Assembly (NCBI GenBank): GCA_036345935.2
Contig: JADWOT020001848.1
Coordinates: forward strand, 236,001 to 300,000
Source: Taenia hydatigena
Taxonomy: Eukaryota; Platyhelminthes; Cestoda; Cyclophyllidea; Taeniidae
Length of the DNA: 64,000 bases
Direction of reading: 5' to 3'
Shown here: in pieces, positions 37,731 to 49,930 of the stretch
Position numbering within the stretch: position 1 is the stretch's first letter
Layout of the letters: every line of letters starts with the position of its first letter
Program-made: the position numbers and the translations under genes
Notes under the pieces: model-generated
Database searches by the model: none
What the model was told of the DNA's origin: nothing
What the model saw: the letters and a program-made list of their open reading frames with translations, nothing else

Positions 37731-40700
37731 TGGGCCAAATTAGATTGTTAGGACTGACCTAGAACGGTAACGAATAAGGCGCCTTACTCTAGCTTGTCAT
37801 AATTTAGCCTAGAACGCTAATTGAGTCTATTCTGATTCAGTTCAAATTAGTCAGATCTATTCAAGCCTACTTATGTACAGTGCTTTTGCAGTGGGACATG
37901 AATATTAGACAAATTGTTTTACATCAGCAGGTCTCCAGATGCTGCTGCTGCCTTGGGAATTCGAAACACGAATAGTAAGTGCAGCACAGCAAGCGTAGTT
38001 TAAAATTTAATTTTGACTAAAGGGATCAGCGATTTACCCCTAAAGAATGCGCATGAGTTGACAAAGGGGCTCTTCGGATGCTTACTTTGATTCTATGCCC
38101 AAACCAATTGCTATTTCGCATTGAGAATGGCAACAGTGGTCCGTTCACTATAGATGGAAGCAAAGTAATAAGAATTTTAAGCTGAAAGAGACAAAGGAAC
38201 TATTATGATTGAAACGAAGATATAAGGGTTCGTGAAAGCGGAAATGCGTTTCAGGGTTCTTCATTTATTCCTTACTTTCTCCCATCCTTTTCTATGCTGA
38301 TTCATTTCTCCACTCATATAGCCATGCGACTGAAACAGATGTAACTAAATCGGCTGAGTGAAAAAAAACTTGATTTTTTCGGATGGCACACTAGAAGAGA
38401 TCAATCTTAGTTTGACTTTTCCATGTGATATGCACTAGACAACAGATGTGATAATGTTAAAAACGATGCACACAAATGAATTGAGGGATGAGAGTGGCAC
38501 ACGGATGGATCGTGTAAAAGAAGGTTGAGAGAGCAAGAGCAGGTGTGGAAAGAATGAGTTATCCGCGTAAAACAATTGATGGGAAGTAAAGTCAAGTGTT
38601 TGAGAAGCATAAAATTTGTTCCTACTCCTTCGGGCAATCTATTCTTTGTAAAAATGCGCTGTCTGATTTACCCTAATCGAAATCTTTTTCATCGTCACTG
38701 TTCAAACCTGAGCCGCTTCATTCTTGCCTTGAGTGCACAAAACTTCCTCCATTTTTGCATTTTGCTTTATTATTGCATACTCTTAGTTTTCCTTGCCAAT
38801 ATGAATAGTTTGCATCTTGGTTGCACCTAAATTGCCAGATTTTATAACGCAAAACGCTGCAAGAATTTGCAGAAAGAAGATAGCTGCAAATGCTTAAAAC
38901 TGAGAAACTCACAATCAAAACAGATAGAAGGGAAAGTACCTCTGAACCCGTAGTGTCTTAGCTTTCCGTGCCACAAGAAACATTCTACACATTGGCCAAA
39001 CCTAAGCTGTCCGATTTCAAAGGGAGAGCCGCTGTGATCTCTCACAGAAGAGGACGAGCTGCTGATTCCCAAATCTTAGCAATTTTCACCAATATTAATG
39101 AGAACAAACTGAACTCTGCATCCTTGCCATTTCTGAGTTTGTTGCCGAAATGCGATCAGTGCGCTTCGATCACACCTACATTGTGGGATTGTAAAGTGAC
39201 AACTACGGCAAGCAATCGGCCTTAACACTGGCAGATTCTATATCAAAATTGCATATACCTGCACTATTACAGCCTTCTTTGCTAAAACGAGCTCCCTACA
39301 TATCAGACGTGCCAAAATTGTCAGATTTTGAACCGAAAACTGCCACAAGCATTTACAAAGAGAAGCAAAAGCTAAAATTTTATTTCTGGCCGATTTTGAA
39401 TAGAAGGGGGAGAGAAGGGCTTTGCTTTATACCCTAATTTGAGCATTCACAGAAGGTTGAGATTAGTTTTGGTCACAGAGGTACCCAGTTGTTTGATGGT
39501 GCACGTTCGCGCACTATAAATCACCAGTGTCTACCTAGGCGCACTTACCATTGGCCAAACCTTAATTTTTATAATTTGGTACGAGAATTGCCTAAGGTCA
39601 TTACTAATTGGAATGAGCTTTTAGGTTTTAAGTCTGATGGATTTCAGATTTATAAGCTTGCGTCACTATAACCTTATTTGCCAAAAAAGGCTGCTTGATT
39701 ATCAACCAGTTCCGAGTTTATTGTACAGCACGATGAATATCACAGCTACCAGCAATGGAGAAAACAGCTGAGTACAAAATTGAATAATTGGAGATAAAAA
39801 ACCAAGAATACTGATCGTAGCTATGTGCTTATGCTACCCTAGTTTTTGCATTGAGATCATTCGCATTACATTGTGTTCACTCCTAAGCATCAAACGTCCT
39901 ACAATTAAACTGCACTTCACCGAAACGCAGGAAACCTAGCATTTGATACTCACCCTTAGTTATTTATAGACTGGAGTGAATAAAATATGGTGCACTCCGG
40001 CTGTTTGTTAATGGACACTCTTGGTGCAGCTGCACGGCAAAAATGTTGTAGTTTCGGTGGAGACTTACGTTTTTGGCAGCGTAGCAATTCAAAAGTCGGT
40101 GCCTTATTGTACTCCCTTTGAGGCAATGTAAGAAATACAAAGAGCGCAGTGCATTTAGGCTAATTTAACATTGCTCTACTACTGTAGCACCTTATGCATC
40201 CATTAATCTAAGCTACTAGTCAAAACATACTACCCTTCTCACCTTCCCGATGGCAGTTGAACGTGGTGGATAACTATTTCGTAATTGAATTCTTTTCCCG
40301 CTTTGTATTGAAGGCTTCTGGCTACAAAACCATGGCTGTTAAATAACCCAAAAAGCTAAGATTTTGTGCCTATTTTCTGGATACGAGTACCATAGCGATT
40401 CGTAAGAAGCAATCTTACTGTGCATTAGCGATTGGGCTCTTGGGAATAAACAGTAAAGTTTAAGTGTTGTCAGTTTGTGCAAGAGAAATATGGCAAGAAA
40501 ACATAAAATGCAATATATACTTACCTGAGTTGTGTGCAAATTAGCTCCAGAGGCAGAACTCTGATTTCGATTGCTCGCAAAAGAATTCCAGGTTAGCAAG
40601 TTATGCTCCATGCAGACGTGATGCATTCCAGTGAAATTCATGTCCCGCAAATTCATTTTCACCAAGTATTTTCCAGTAAACAAGAGAAGTCTTACAAAAG

Positions 40701-41000
40701 TATAGCTTTCTTCTGCCAAAATTGTGACATTTCAGTGTAACGATGGGTCCAATTTACTAAAGAGTTGGAAAGCAGTTGCCGCTGATGACCTCCAAAATGA
40801 TGTGCTAGTTAATTAATTTAAGTGCTTGGTACACTTAAAAAATACGCAATCGGCAGTTGGCATATGTTTTAAAGGTTACAAACATCATTAGCATTTAATT
40901 TTGGTCCTAAACGATGCGTAATATACTACATTTAAGACACAAGACCAAATTATTAAGCTTTATAAACATTATTGAACAAAATGTATCACTGCTCGCACAC
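37731..41000 (+). repeat. Left arm of a 3 kb inverted repeat
   Basis: Aligns with the reverse strand of 60.6-63.58 kb along its length. Anchors: 'CAGCAGGTCTCCAGATGCTG' at 37927 against 63380-63410; 'CTTACTTTCTCCCATCCTTT' at 38271 against 63085-63110; 'GCCAAACCTTA' at 39557 against 62050; the stretch with 'GGAAAGCAGTTGCC' near 40767 against 60780. Gaps occur on both sides. Confidence 0.75.
38820..39620 (+). repeat. Internal tandem sub-repeat, unit about 170-300 bp
   Basis: A core of about 50 bases resembling 'GCCAAACCTAAGCTGTCCGA' plus 'TTTCAAAG' and an 'ACTGCCACAAG'-like end recurs near 38825, 38995, 39305 and 39552. The spacing is uneven. The same cores appear on the reverse strand at 62.0-62.56 kb. 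Confidence 0.5.
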
Positions 41001-41329
41001 GCGTGCCCATATCCAGCAAAATGTTCTCATTTTTATTCTACTCTGATTTGATGCTAAGAATGCGATAACAACGGTTCCTATCCATTCTTCTTCAATACCA
41101 CACCTTCTTCAAATCTAGAACTGGATCTTCCCAGCTCTACTGCAGGTATTGTTTACGCTAATAATTGTTTTACAATGCCATTTTGCATGCTAGGCACAAC
41201 TTTGCACGAATATGTACGTGCGAATTGATATGGAAAGTAAAAGCAATCTTGGATTCATCCCACTTTAGCGTTTGTAAGTGTGGCTATTGGTGGTTATTAA
41301 TAAGGCAAGCCCTTGCAATTTCTGTTGGC

Positions 41330-41570
41330 ACACTGTTGTAACACTCTGCGTGGTTGGACTGCCGGTTTCGGTCAGGGTCACGGAGGTGGCCATATTGCTC
41401 TAGCCACGTAGGCTGGCCTCCAGGCCATATTCCCAGCTCGTTTTCAACTGTCTGTTAAATATTTATGTATTCTGACCTGGTATTTTGCCTTCGTTTGCCT
41501 TCAAGGGAGCCTCGGGACACTGTAGCTGTTGTAAACGGTTCTTCCTTTTACTCTCCTTTCCTTCTGCCAC
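41330..41570 (+). mobile_element. Possible solo LTR or related element, copy 1
   Basis: A block with 'TTTCGGTCAGGGTCACGG', 'GTAGGCTGGCCTCCAGGCCA' and 'CTGTTAAATATTTATGTATT' followed by a T/G/C-rich stretch matches the reverse strand of 51970-52190. One TATA-like motif and a GC-rich centre, in two distant copies, would suit an LTR, but terminal TG/CA ends and a target-site duplication were not established. Confidence 0.4.
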
Positions 41571-42684
41571 CCTTGCTATAAAGAATTGGATATTCTTAGA
41601 CATCCTTCACATAGTACAGGCAGATATGCGGTGACAGGGCTAGAGTAATCACGACTGGGAAGCCTCAGGCCCGATAGAACTATCACGTGCATCCAAGACC
41701 AGTCGAACTTTGTTCTCCCGATCCGTGCTCACAAAACACGTTTAAAAAACATAAGTATTACATAGTTCCCTTTTCGTTGAGCGTCGTTGGTTTCCTTTAA
41801 TATGCTGCAATTGCGCAAGACTACATTTTTTTCGTAACCAACCTCAACCTCGAGTGTCTTCAGTTCAAAACTGAATTGCTTGCATTCTTAACGATGCTGT
41901 CTTTATTGCCAATTTAAGCAACGCTTGATAAACATGCAGACATTTAGTCTAGTCGCCTGTTTTGATAATAATGCCTTCGAAGTGCCATTCTAGAGCGTGA
42001 ACAGGCTTACGGCATCGCTCACGGTGGTTGAGCAAACAGCAGTCGGTGCTGACTTAATTGCAACTCTGATGAACTCTGTTGACATTCAATTAAATGCTGA
42101 TTATGGGTCCGCTCAGAGTATTTAACCACTTTGTTTGTGATTGCTGAAGATATTTTTACTCCTCTCATCGTAACGACCATTTCCACGCATGATTCTTCTC
42201 ACTTGGGTGATGAAATAAGGTTCGCTAAGCAATCTCTGCGCATGCACCGATGTCTGCTAGAATTTGTGAGTGCCATTCGCCTTGTGTGCATGCGGACAAG
42301 AATCTGATGACTTTAACTAATCTGTGGTCATTGTCTCATTGCCTCCTCATGGCTGTCATTCACAGCTAAGTTTGCGATGCGCAGATTTAGCAATTCAACT
42401 TGTCTAAGTGCGCATTTTAACATGTCTTTTGGTAATCAAAGCACCACATTTTTAAGAGCGTCCTATGAGGAAAACCAGGGAAAGAATGGGAGGACTAAAA
42501 CTGTCGCAGGAATGATATCCTACTTCTCTCTCCTTCAAGACCTCGTTTGGCAAGTCGTCAACCTGTTGACCAGTGTCAGTATGAAGGCTAGTCTGTGAGA
42601 TGAAGGACCGGACACTAATGTGAATGCTACTCACCGCACACCAAGCTTTATCACCAGCAGCATTGGTCATGTCTGACATCATAC

Positions 42685-42745
42685 AACTTATCCTTTATCT
42701 CAGGTGCAATGAAGATGGGTGTCTCGGTGAACCTAGTCTTCTTCG
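42685..42745 (-). pseudogene. Activation-loop remnant, K3 minus-strand arm
   Basis: The minus strand reads KTRFTETPIFIAPEIKDKL, the best preserved form of the kinase activation-loop and APE motif in the window. It is followed directly by unrelated sequence, and lies about 35 bases from a plus-strand version of the same motif, giving an inverted pair. Confidence 0.6.
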
Positions 42746-42751
42746 AAGGAC

Positions 42752-43312
42752 TTGCTTAACGTATTCCGAGAGTTGGGACCTCCTAAAAAGACAAACTTCA
42801 CAGAACCACCCGTCTTCATGGTATTTGAGATAAGGGATAAGTTGGCAATCACGACGAGAGCGGATATGTGGAGCCTGGGCATTTCAGTGACCTGCTTTAT
42901 GTACGGTCATGTCACTGTGCGCGATTGGCTGCACACACGTCGGTTCATGACAGGCTGTTCGCCAAACGTGTCCACACCTCAGCGCAACTTCTTCAAAGCC
43001 TGTCTCACATACAGTAACAGCAGACGCTTGCGAATTGATGGCATAGAGCGTATTGAGTTCTCCAGCGTAGTCAACTCTAAGGAAGAGGTGGTTTGCAAGA
43101 TGAAACCTTCTTACTATCCCTTTGATTCCGAAATCCCCGCAGCTAAGAAAATGTGCAACTTCGACCCCTTCAACCTTCTGCTGGTCGCTGTTGCTTACGA
43201 TGTGTACATGCAACTGATAGACGAACGCATTCAAGACATTCGTAACAGGCACCCACTTGTGATTTGTGGTCCTCTTAGTGTCTATTGCTCATTTTCTTAT
43301 ATGTGTATGTGA
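42752..43312 (+). pseudogene. AGC/GRK-like kinase C-lobe fragment, open 186-codon frame
   Basis: Order of parts: KKTNFTEPPVFMVFEI (residues about 13-28, the P-x-F-M-A-P-E region with AP changed to VF); AITTRADMWSLGISVTCFMY (subdomain IX with intact D-x-W-S-L-G, about 32-51); FFKACLTYSNSRRLRIDGIE (end of C-lobe); NSKEEVVCKMKPSYYPFDSE (AGC/GRK-type C-tail, P-S-Y-Y-P in place of P-P-F-x-P); then KKMCNFDPFN and a helix ending DIRNRHP. The catalytic HRD and DFG segments, the ATP-binding lobe and the invariant Lys are absent, so it cannot be an active kinase as it stands. The GRK comparison rests on the 'P-x-x-x-P ... D-x-x-x-F' tail spacing. Confidence 0.6.
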
Positions 43313-44045
43313 GCTCCTCATCCGATCGAAATATGCTCCCTTATTTGACTAGGCTTCTTCACTTCTTATTTCATTGACCCTAGTTCAGAATGCAAGAGTT
43401 ATCAGAAATTCAATGCAAATTGAAAAAAAACTGCAACCAAATCGTCGTCCATCTACCGTGGTGACCTATAATGGCAGACCATCACTGACATCGAGCAGCC
43501 CATCGCATGATGCGAATAAAGGTTACTAAGCCTTAAGAATGGGGTTATAAAATGCTATCAATCTCAATCTTGTATTCTGTTGCGTAGTGTTGACTTCTGT
43601 AGCAGTCACTTGTTGCTGCTTCCGTCATCACTCGTTTGAGGATTTGAGCGAGCATTTAACTAACTATTCTGTGGAGGGGAGTTGATGGGCAAAATCAAGT
43701 TTTCTCTGCAGAAGATGGATTTGTGACAGATTTATGCGAGAGCCCTCTTAATTGAGCCCTAACTTGAATCCTTTGATGCGGAATTGAAGTAGGTGAATAA
43801 TGACTCCTGCTGTTGCTAAAGCACTGCAGAAAGACATGTTTGTACTTTGGGAGAAAAAAATGAGGAGTTGAGGTGCGCTTAAGGAACGTGGTTTTAATCC
43901 GACTGTCAAGTTGTGATTTAATTCACATTTATTCAGTGCAGCCATTCTATTGTCTATCTCCTAACAGTGCATCCAAAATGTTTACGAATGGAGAGACTCA
44001 GAAGGTCCCATCACACCTACGGATGCGAGGGCCGCTTATCGTCTC

Positions 44046-44300
44046 TTAAAGAACGGCAGTGGCAAAGGTTGTTTTCTGGTGCCCACGCTGGTCCATGTCA
44101 TCGTGCAGTCGTTGCACATTTCCCACCAAATTACGCAGCGTGGAACATGGAAGGAATCTTAGACGAATGTCCTCGAGTAATGCTTGCCATATATTCGGGC
44201 TCCAAATAAATTGCCTCCTGACTTGGTTTGACGTAACTGACCCTCTGGTATTCATTTTGCCATCTGATCTTATTGAAGTTTTGGAATATGCATTAAACAT
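44046..44300 (-). pseudogene. Shared coding-like remnant, K3 copy
   Basis: The minus strand reads EDIRLRFLPCSTLRNLVGN then VQRLHDDMDQRGHQKTTF, matching residues of the 23058-23270 frame and continuing further upstream. The frame is open for 84 codons. Function unknown. Confidence 0.4.
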
Positions 44301-45399
44301 AGTCTCATAGGAAAAATAAGAGACCTGCTATTTGATGGCACGCTAAAACTTTCAATTATTTGAGGTCACAAAGCGTCTTACAGTGCGCGACTTTTGATTT
44401 TAGTCGTGTGAAAACAGTAATATAGCGTTGATGAACCAAGAAGAAGACAAAGATTCGGGCTTATCTTTTACGATGGACGGAATCGCGGTCACACTACCTT
44501 GAAAAACATGATTGGAATAGTATTTATGCCTACTTCGGCTTGAATGCAGTTTCAAAATCTGGCATCTTAGCATAAGGGCATTGAGCACTACATAAACCTT
44601 GCCGTTGGTATATCAATCGCTTTAGTCATAGTGGCGTAACCAAGAGCGACATCAAACACAGCCTAACAAAAGTGGATTTGTTTGTCCAGCGCTCACAATG
44701 CTGTGCGTTTAATTCTATCTAAGCGGCAAAAGGCTACTGTCCACACCTCCAACATTCTTAAAAACAGCTTTTGACATCAAGAAGGATCGCGTCTTTACAC
44801 TTATTTGTGCGCTATGTAATAACTACTCTCGAAATACCAATTTCCTTGCCACCAATCATATCACCTTAAATGCAATTGAGGAACTACTACACATGTGGTA
44901 CTCACGGCTATCTCGGTGGTACCCGGACCTCTAACATTCGATGGAACCGCCTTGATGATCGATGGTTAGAGCACGACTTCGATTCCTTGCGCAGTCTGTG
45001 CTTCATAATTCCTGAGGAGGGCTTGCTAATGGTTGCAGAGTTCTCCACTTCTGCGATAAGTTTGCTTTGGTGGGCCATGTATCAAGTATGCAAGCGACCA
45101 TTCCACAAATCCCTCCTTTTATTTCGCCAAAATTTGCAATCTGTGCCCTCTTAACTGAGGACGCATTTGACCACGTCAGTCGCCCTTCTAAATATTGGGC
45201 TTCTTCTAGTAACACAAAAATAGCTCTCAAGTCCAAAAATAACTTCGTGTGTTGTATTTGTAGTCTTTATTAAATATTAGTTTATCCAAATTGCATGGTA
45301 TTCGCGGCCTCGTCTTCTCATCTAACTCTAAATACTAACAAATGAAAGGTAAGATTCAGTGAGATGGAAAGGCAAGTTAATGTAAGGTTTACTCACGTA

Positions 45400-45530
45400 A
45401 GTGATGCTGCATTTCCATTTCACGAATGAACCTGAGAAAACAGGAAATCTCGCCAAGGTACGAATCCAGCTAGGTCGCACTTGGATCAATTGCTAGTTGA
45501 TCTGTCATCATTTGCTCACCTGCTGACCAA
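45400..45530 (-). repeat. Four-copy dispersed repeat, copy 4 (inverted)
   Basis: Contains 'AAATCTCGCCAAGGTACGAA' and 'GCACTTGGATCAATTGCTAG', the reverse of the 31.5 kb copy. Confidence 0.7.
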
Positions 45531-45539
45531 TCGTATCTG

Positions 45540-47890
45540 CAATAATGGCGGGTGATTCAGGCAAAGGGTCAATGTTGCCTTACGATTTTATTTTACCAAG
45601 TTCCCAATAACAAACTCAAGTAGTTCTGGTATTTTCGAGTAACTACCGGCTAGCGGAGTAACATGAATACTCGGCTGAGAGTCAAAGGAATGACTAGGAG
45701 GCAAAGTGAAGGAAGCCGTAGGAATTACAAGGAGATGGTAAGAATGATGACTTTGCACAGTGCTGTAGTGGAGCATGCCTTAGTTCTTTTCTCCTTCTAT
45801 CTGTTCTCAAAATGATTGACTTGCCTCCGCATTTAGCTGTTAGACTAAGTAAAGTATGGATGAAATCGACTTAATTAAAGGAATCCGTATTTTATGAATG
45901 GCACACTCGAGAAGGCTAATCGTATTTTTAGCACTCGTAAATTCAATCATTTATCCATATTCTTAGTTATATACAAAATAAAAGTTGATAAAAACCATCT
46001 TTGTGATAATTAAGTGCTTCTTTTTCGCGGCACACCTCAAGACGCAGCACATGGTTATGCCTTAATTTGTGAAACGCACTATGATAACTGTTGCGACAAA
46101 GCAAAATTTGAATGAAATAGTAAAGAAGGACTGGAAAGAGATTAATTAGGAGTGGATGGAAAAGTGGTGGCACAGCTAACATGCACTTTCTGATTTTTAT
46201 ATCTCTTACAGCGCTTTGACGTCTTTTTGATTGACAGGGTGGGAGGCTGGTGGATTACAGACAGACGAATAAAAAGGTGGCGCATGTGGCTAATGAGAAA
46301 TAGACCGAATGCGATTGGATTAACAAACAAAACTGACAAAGAACTGGGTAGTGGAAGATACAATGAAGGGTAGGCGAGAGAATGCGAATGCCCATGTTAA
46401 CTATAGTAGAATGAGGTCTCATTTGAGCCGGATGAAGTGCATTAACTCCATCCATTGATGCTATTCAAAAATTTGATGCAGTTATGATTGTAAAATTCAC
46501 CACTAATTGTAAACAGTGTTCTCAGGTGGCGATTTTCTAATAAAGTCTACAGGACAGCATAATGTATAGCGGTGTGCAGCTAGTGTGAAAACAATGGTTA
46601 GACATGGCGATTCGGCAGGTCACACCTCTGTCGAGAGCCACCGTGGCAGCAAACGACTGAGAAATATAAGACCTAGTTGACAGCATGGGCAGCGTGTGCA
46701 TAGACTCCTCTGTCGGCTCCTCCTCAGGCATTCTTTTAACAAATAATCAGACAGTAACGCAGAAGAGAGGTGTTGAGGCTTCATTGCGGTTTCCTTCGCT
46801 TGCAACAAGCCTCTTCTCACGATTTGTCATATCGTATAGCACGGTGGTACAAACTAATAGAGATTTTAGGACACAAGCCTTTTCCTCCTTTCATTTGGAC
46901 AGCTTACTTTATGATCACCGGTTGCTTAAGTGCATAAGTAACTAAGAATGGGAGGAAAGGCGCTTTTTGCTTTTAGCAAAGGGGAACCAAAGGGCAACCT
47001 TCGTTTTAAATGATAGGTGAAGAGAAAACGAGAACTTGCTCGGTTGGTTGATAGATAAAAGGAGAAGACAGAGCAAGCAGGAGTGGAAGGAGTCAGAGTG
47101 AAGCGGAGGGTTGATTTATAAAGATAACATTGGAGAAGTGAGGACTTGACGTCTAACAAAGACAGGAAAAAAGGAGTTTAAAAGACCTCTTGGATACTGC
47201 TGCGTCGACACGACATTAAGACGTACGATGATTAGTTGCCACCTCTGACGAGTCAGACTCATGTCAAACGTTTGAGCATGATATGACATCGTTGCGAGCA
47301 GTTGATTTGACACGATTAAGACTCCAATCATATTGGTCTGACCCGTAAATTTAGATTTTATTGGCTCTTATAACCTATATAAATGCCACAGAACTGTATG
47401 GTCGCAATTTCATCATGTCTAACTTTACATTGAAAAAGCTTGTAGTTCCTCTCGATCTACATCTGATGACGCTACAAGACAACGGTATTGTCTATCAAAT
47501 CGCTTTATCATTTTTTTATGTACTGCCTTTTGCCTCAAGCTTTTTACTTTTATTAACACATTCTGTCTATTGATCATCATGAGTTGAGGCTGGACTCATT
47601 CGTCGTCCCTTACAGCTGTATCTTTCTGCAGGCACAGTAGTACACTCGATGCGCTTACGTTAGAAGAAGTTCTACACGCACTTTTTCTTTCGCACATTAG
47701 TCAGGGTTGGCATCGAAAACTTGTACAATGATCCCAATCAGTGACACTACTATTTTTGACTGTTGCAAAGCCGCCTTAACGACCACGCATTCACATCCAG
47801 TCGAGCCAGTGGGGTCAAGGTCAAACAAGACCCAATTGAATGCATGAAATAGCATCAAGTTACATGCAAATGCACATGTTCTTATTCCAA
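45540..47890. other. No supported gene
   Basis: Short frames only, all unrecognised. Purine-rich plus strand with runs such as 'GGAGGAAAGG' alternates with AT-rich sequence. Confidence 0.45.
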
Positions 47891-47904
47891 ATGTTTTGTT
47901 TTAC

Positions 47905-48473
47905 AGGTGCATCTGTTTCGGAACACTCGGTTTTACTGAGGGTGGGACAAACTCAAAAGCCTATGCTGCAATAGGCATCCTGCATCGACTTGTCTTTACC
48001 TCCAGAACAAGTTTAAAGCTTAAGCCATCCTCAGTCTACCACTACATTGCCGATCTTTTCGGCGCCATACTCACACCTATTTGACACTTTGTCAAATTTT
48101 ACGCCAGCAGCTGCTACAACCACAGGTGCAGCAACAGTTCCCATCGTCAAGCACGTGCCAACATCTTCCGGCAAATGCCTCCTTGATTTCAAATTACTCT
48201 ATTCTCCACCAACTTGCTGCCACGGCATCTATGCCTGATTCAGCAAACTCCTCTACAACACCAACCACAGAGCAACTTCAGGTACGCCAGACAATATCTG
48301 AGGCACACAGACAAAGCAGACGCAGGATCTACATCTTGTCGTACCGAATTGATCCCCAGACAATCAAAATTACTTGGAAAGCGCTGCCTTTTGAGGAGCA
48401 TCGAAAAAGTGTAAAGCACACTCTGCCACACATCTTTGCAGATCTTACAAAAGTAGTCACCGCTTATAAGTAG
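47905..48473 (+). pseudogene. Coding-like stretch, Gln/Ser/Thr-rich, probably broken
   Basis: A strong acceptor-like sequence (TTTTGTTTTACAG) ends at about 47907. One frame then reads LPIFSAPYSHLFDTLSNFTP and an Ala/Thr-rich run, but has two stops earlier and closes at 48237. A second frame, open from 48081 to the TAG at 48471, reads RQQLLQPQVQQQF, LHQLAATASMPDSANSSTTP and SRRRIYILSYRIDPQTIK, then FADLTKVVTAYK. Codon choice looks protein-like and frame switching suggests a decayed exon or processed pseudogene. A Gln-rich regulatory protein is possible; I do not recognise the family. Confidence 0.4.
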
Positions 48474-48689
48474 GTGGGGCTATTTGAAGAGCACATGCAA
48501 TCACCTGCTTTATGCCAGTCCATCATTACCCTTGATGTTTCACACAATCGGCAAACTTATTGCCATTGCATTACTTAGTAGCTTCCCGATTCTGGAAGAC
48601 CATTCAGGCCTTTCGCCGAATGTTTTACTTAAGACGAAGCCCGCTGCATAATCATGAAGGAAGGTGGTAGCAATGGTACTATTTTTAGA

Positions 48690-49930
48690 GCCTAGGCATC
48701 AAACGTCCTACATTTGAAATGCGTTTCACTGAAACGCAAGTGGCCCAACACTTATAGTCTAATCCTAACCAAATTTAGATTTAATGAACAAAATATGGCG
48801 CGTCCTGGTTTTCTTTAATGCACACTCTCAGTCCAGCTGCATGACACAAAACGTTATAGTTTCAAAGGAGATCTGTGTAGCATTTGCAAAAAAGAGCCTA
48901 CTACTAAGCAGGTAAGTAAGTCGGGGCCTTATTATGATCACTTTAAGACTGAGGTGAAAAATTCGAAAAAAGCACAGTACACTTTGTCTAAGTTGGCATT
49001 GTTTTACTTGTGTAATGCCTTATTTATACATTGATCTAAGCTGCCATTTAAAAGCTGATCCCATTCTGACATTTCCGACAACGGTGAGCAGCTATTTGGC
49101 AATTAAATCCTTTTCTCGCCTTGCCTTGAAGGCTTCTAACCCGAACACCATAGCTATTAAGTAACCCAGAATGACCGACACTTATATAGGTGTAGGTCGG
49201 TACTATAGCAATTTACTGCGCATTAGTGATTAAAATCCTGGTAATAAGCAGTGAAGTCTAATTATCCAGTAAACAGCTATTTTTCGTTAATGCATGACAA
49301 GTGTGGTAAGAAATCATAAACTTCAATTTATTCTTACCTGCAATATGTGCAAAGCAATGCCAAAGGCGGGACCCTGATCTTGAATTCCTTGTTAAAGGAC
49401 GCAGTGCATTCTAATGAAACTCATGTCCCGTAAATCCATTTTTACAGAATTATTCTCAGCAAGTAAGATGATACTCTGAAAAAAACGCGGCTCACTTCTG
49501 CCGAATTCACGTCATTTCAGCGTTACGACGATCCCACTTACCAACGAGGTGGAAAGCAGTTACCGCTGATGACCTCCAAAGTGATTAACGACTTAATTAA
49601 CTTAAAGACTCGTGTCACCTAACAAAATATGCAATCGGCAATTGGCCTGTGTCTAAAATGATACGTGATGCATTTCAATTGACATACGGGACAAAGTGAT
49701 TAGGTTCTACGCACTTCACTGGATTAAAATCTGTCACTCATCATACGCGTGTGCCTATATCAAGCAAAATCTTTCTTTCCATTCTGTTCTATTTCTGTCT
49801 TTAAACGATTTTCGGGAACAGCGTCCTTTGCTCATTCCCTTCGAATCTCAACTCTACTTTGCATTAATCTGTACCTACGAAATGATACGGCAAGCAAAAG
49901 TAATCCTTGATACACCAAAATTGCACATTT
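48690..49930 (+). repeat. Partial third copy of the inverted-repeat family
   Basis: Aligns with 39890-41270 in the same orientation: 'GCATCAAACGTCCTACA' at 48698 and 39888, 'GGAAAGCAGTTACCGCTGAT' at 49551 against the same run near 40767, and 'CGCGTGTGCCTATATCAAGC' at 49746 against about 41000. Confidence 0.75.

Larger units (their letters stand above)
42000..45230 (-). repeat. Kinase-bearing duplicated block, copy K3 (inverted)
   Basis: Runs opposite to K1 and K2. Matches to reversed K2 continue from about 42.0 kb past 45.1 kb, for example 'GGTTGCAGAGTTCTCCACTT' at 45032 against the reverse of 31945-31965. It is the longest uninterrupted match in the window by eye. Confidence 0.75.
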
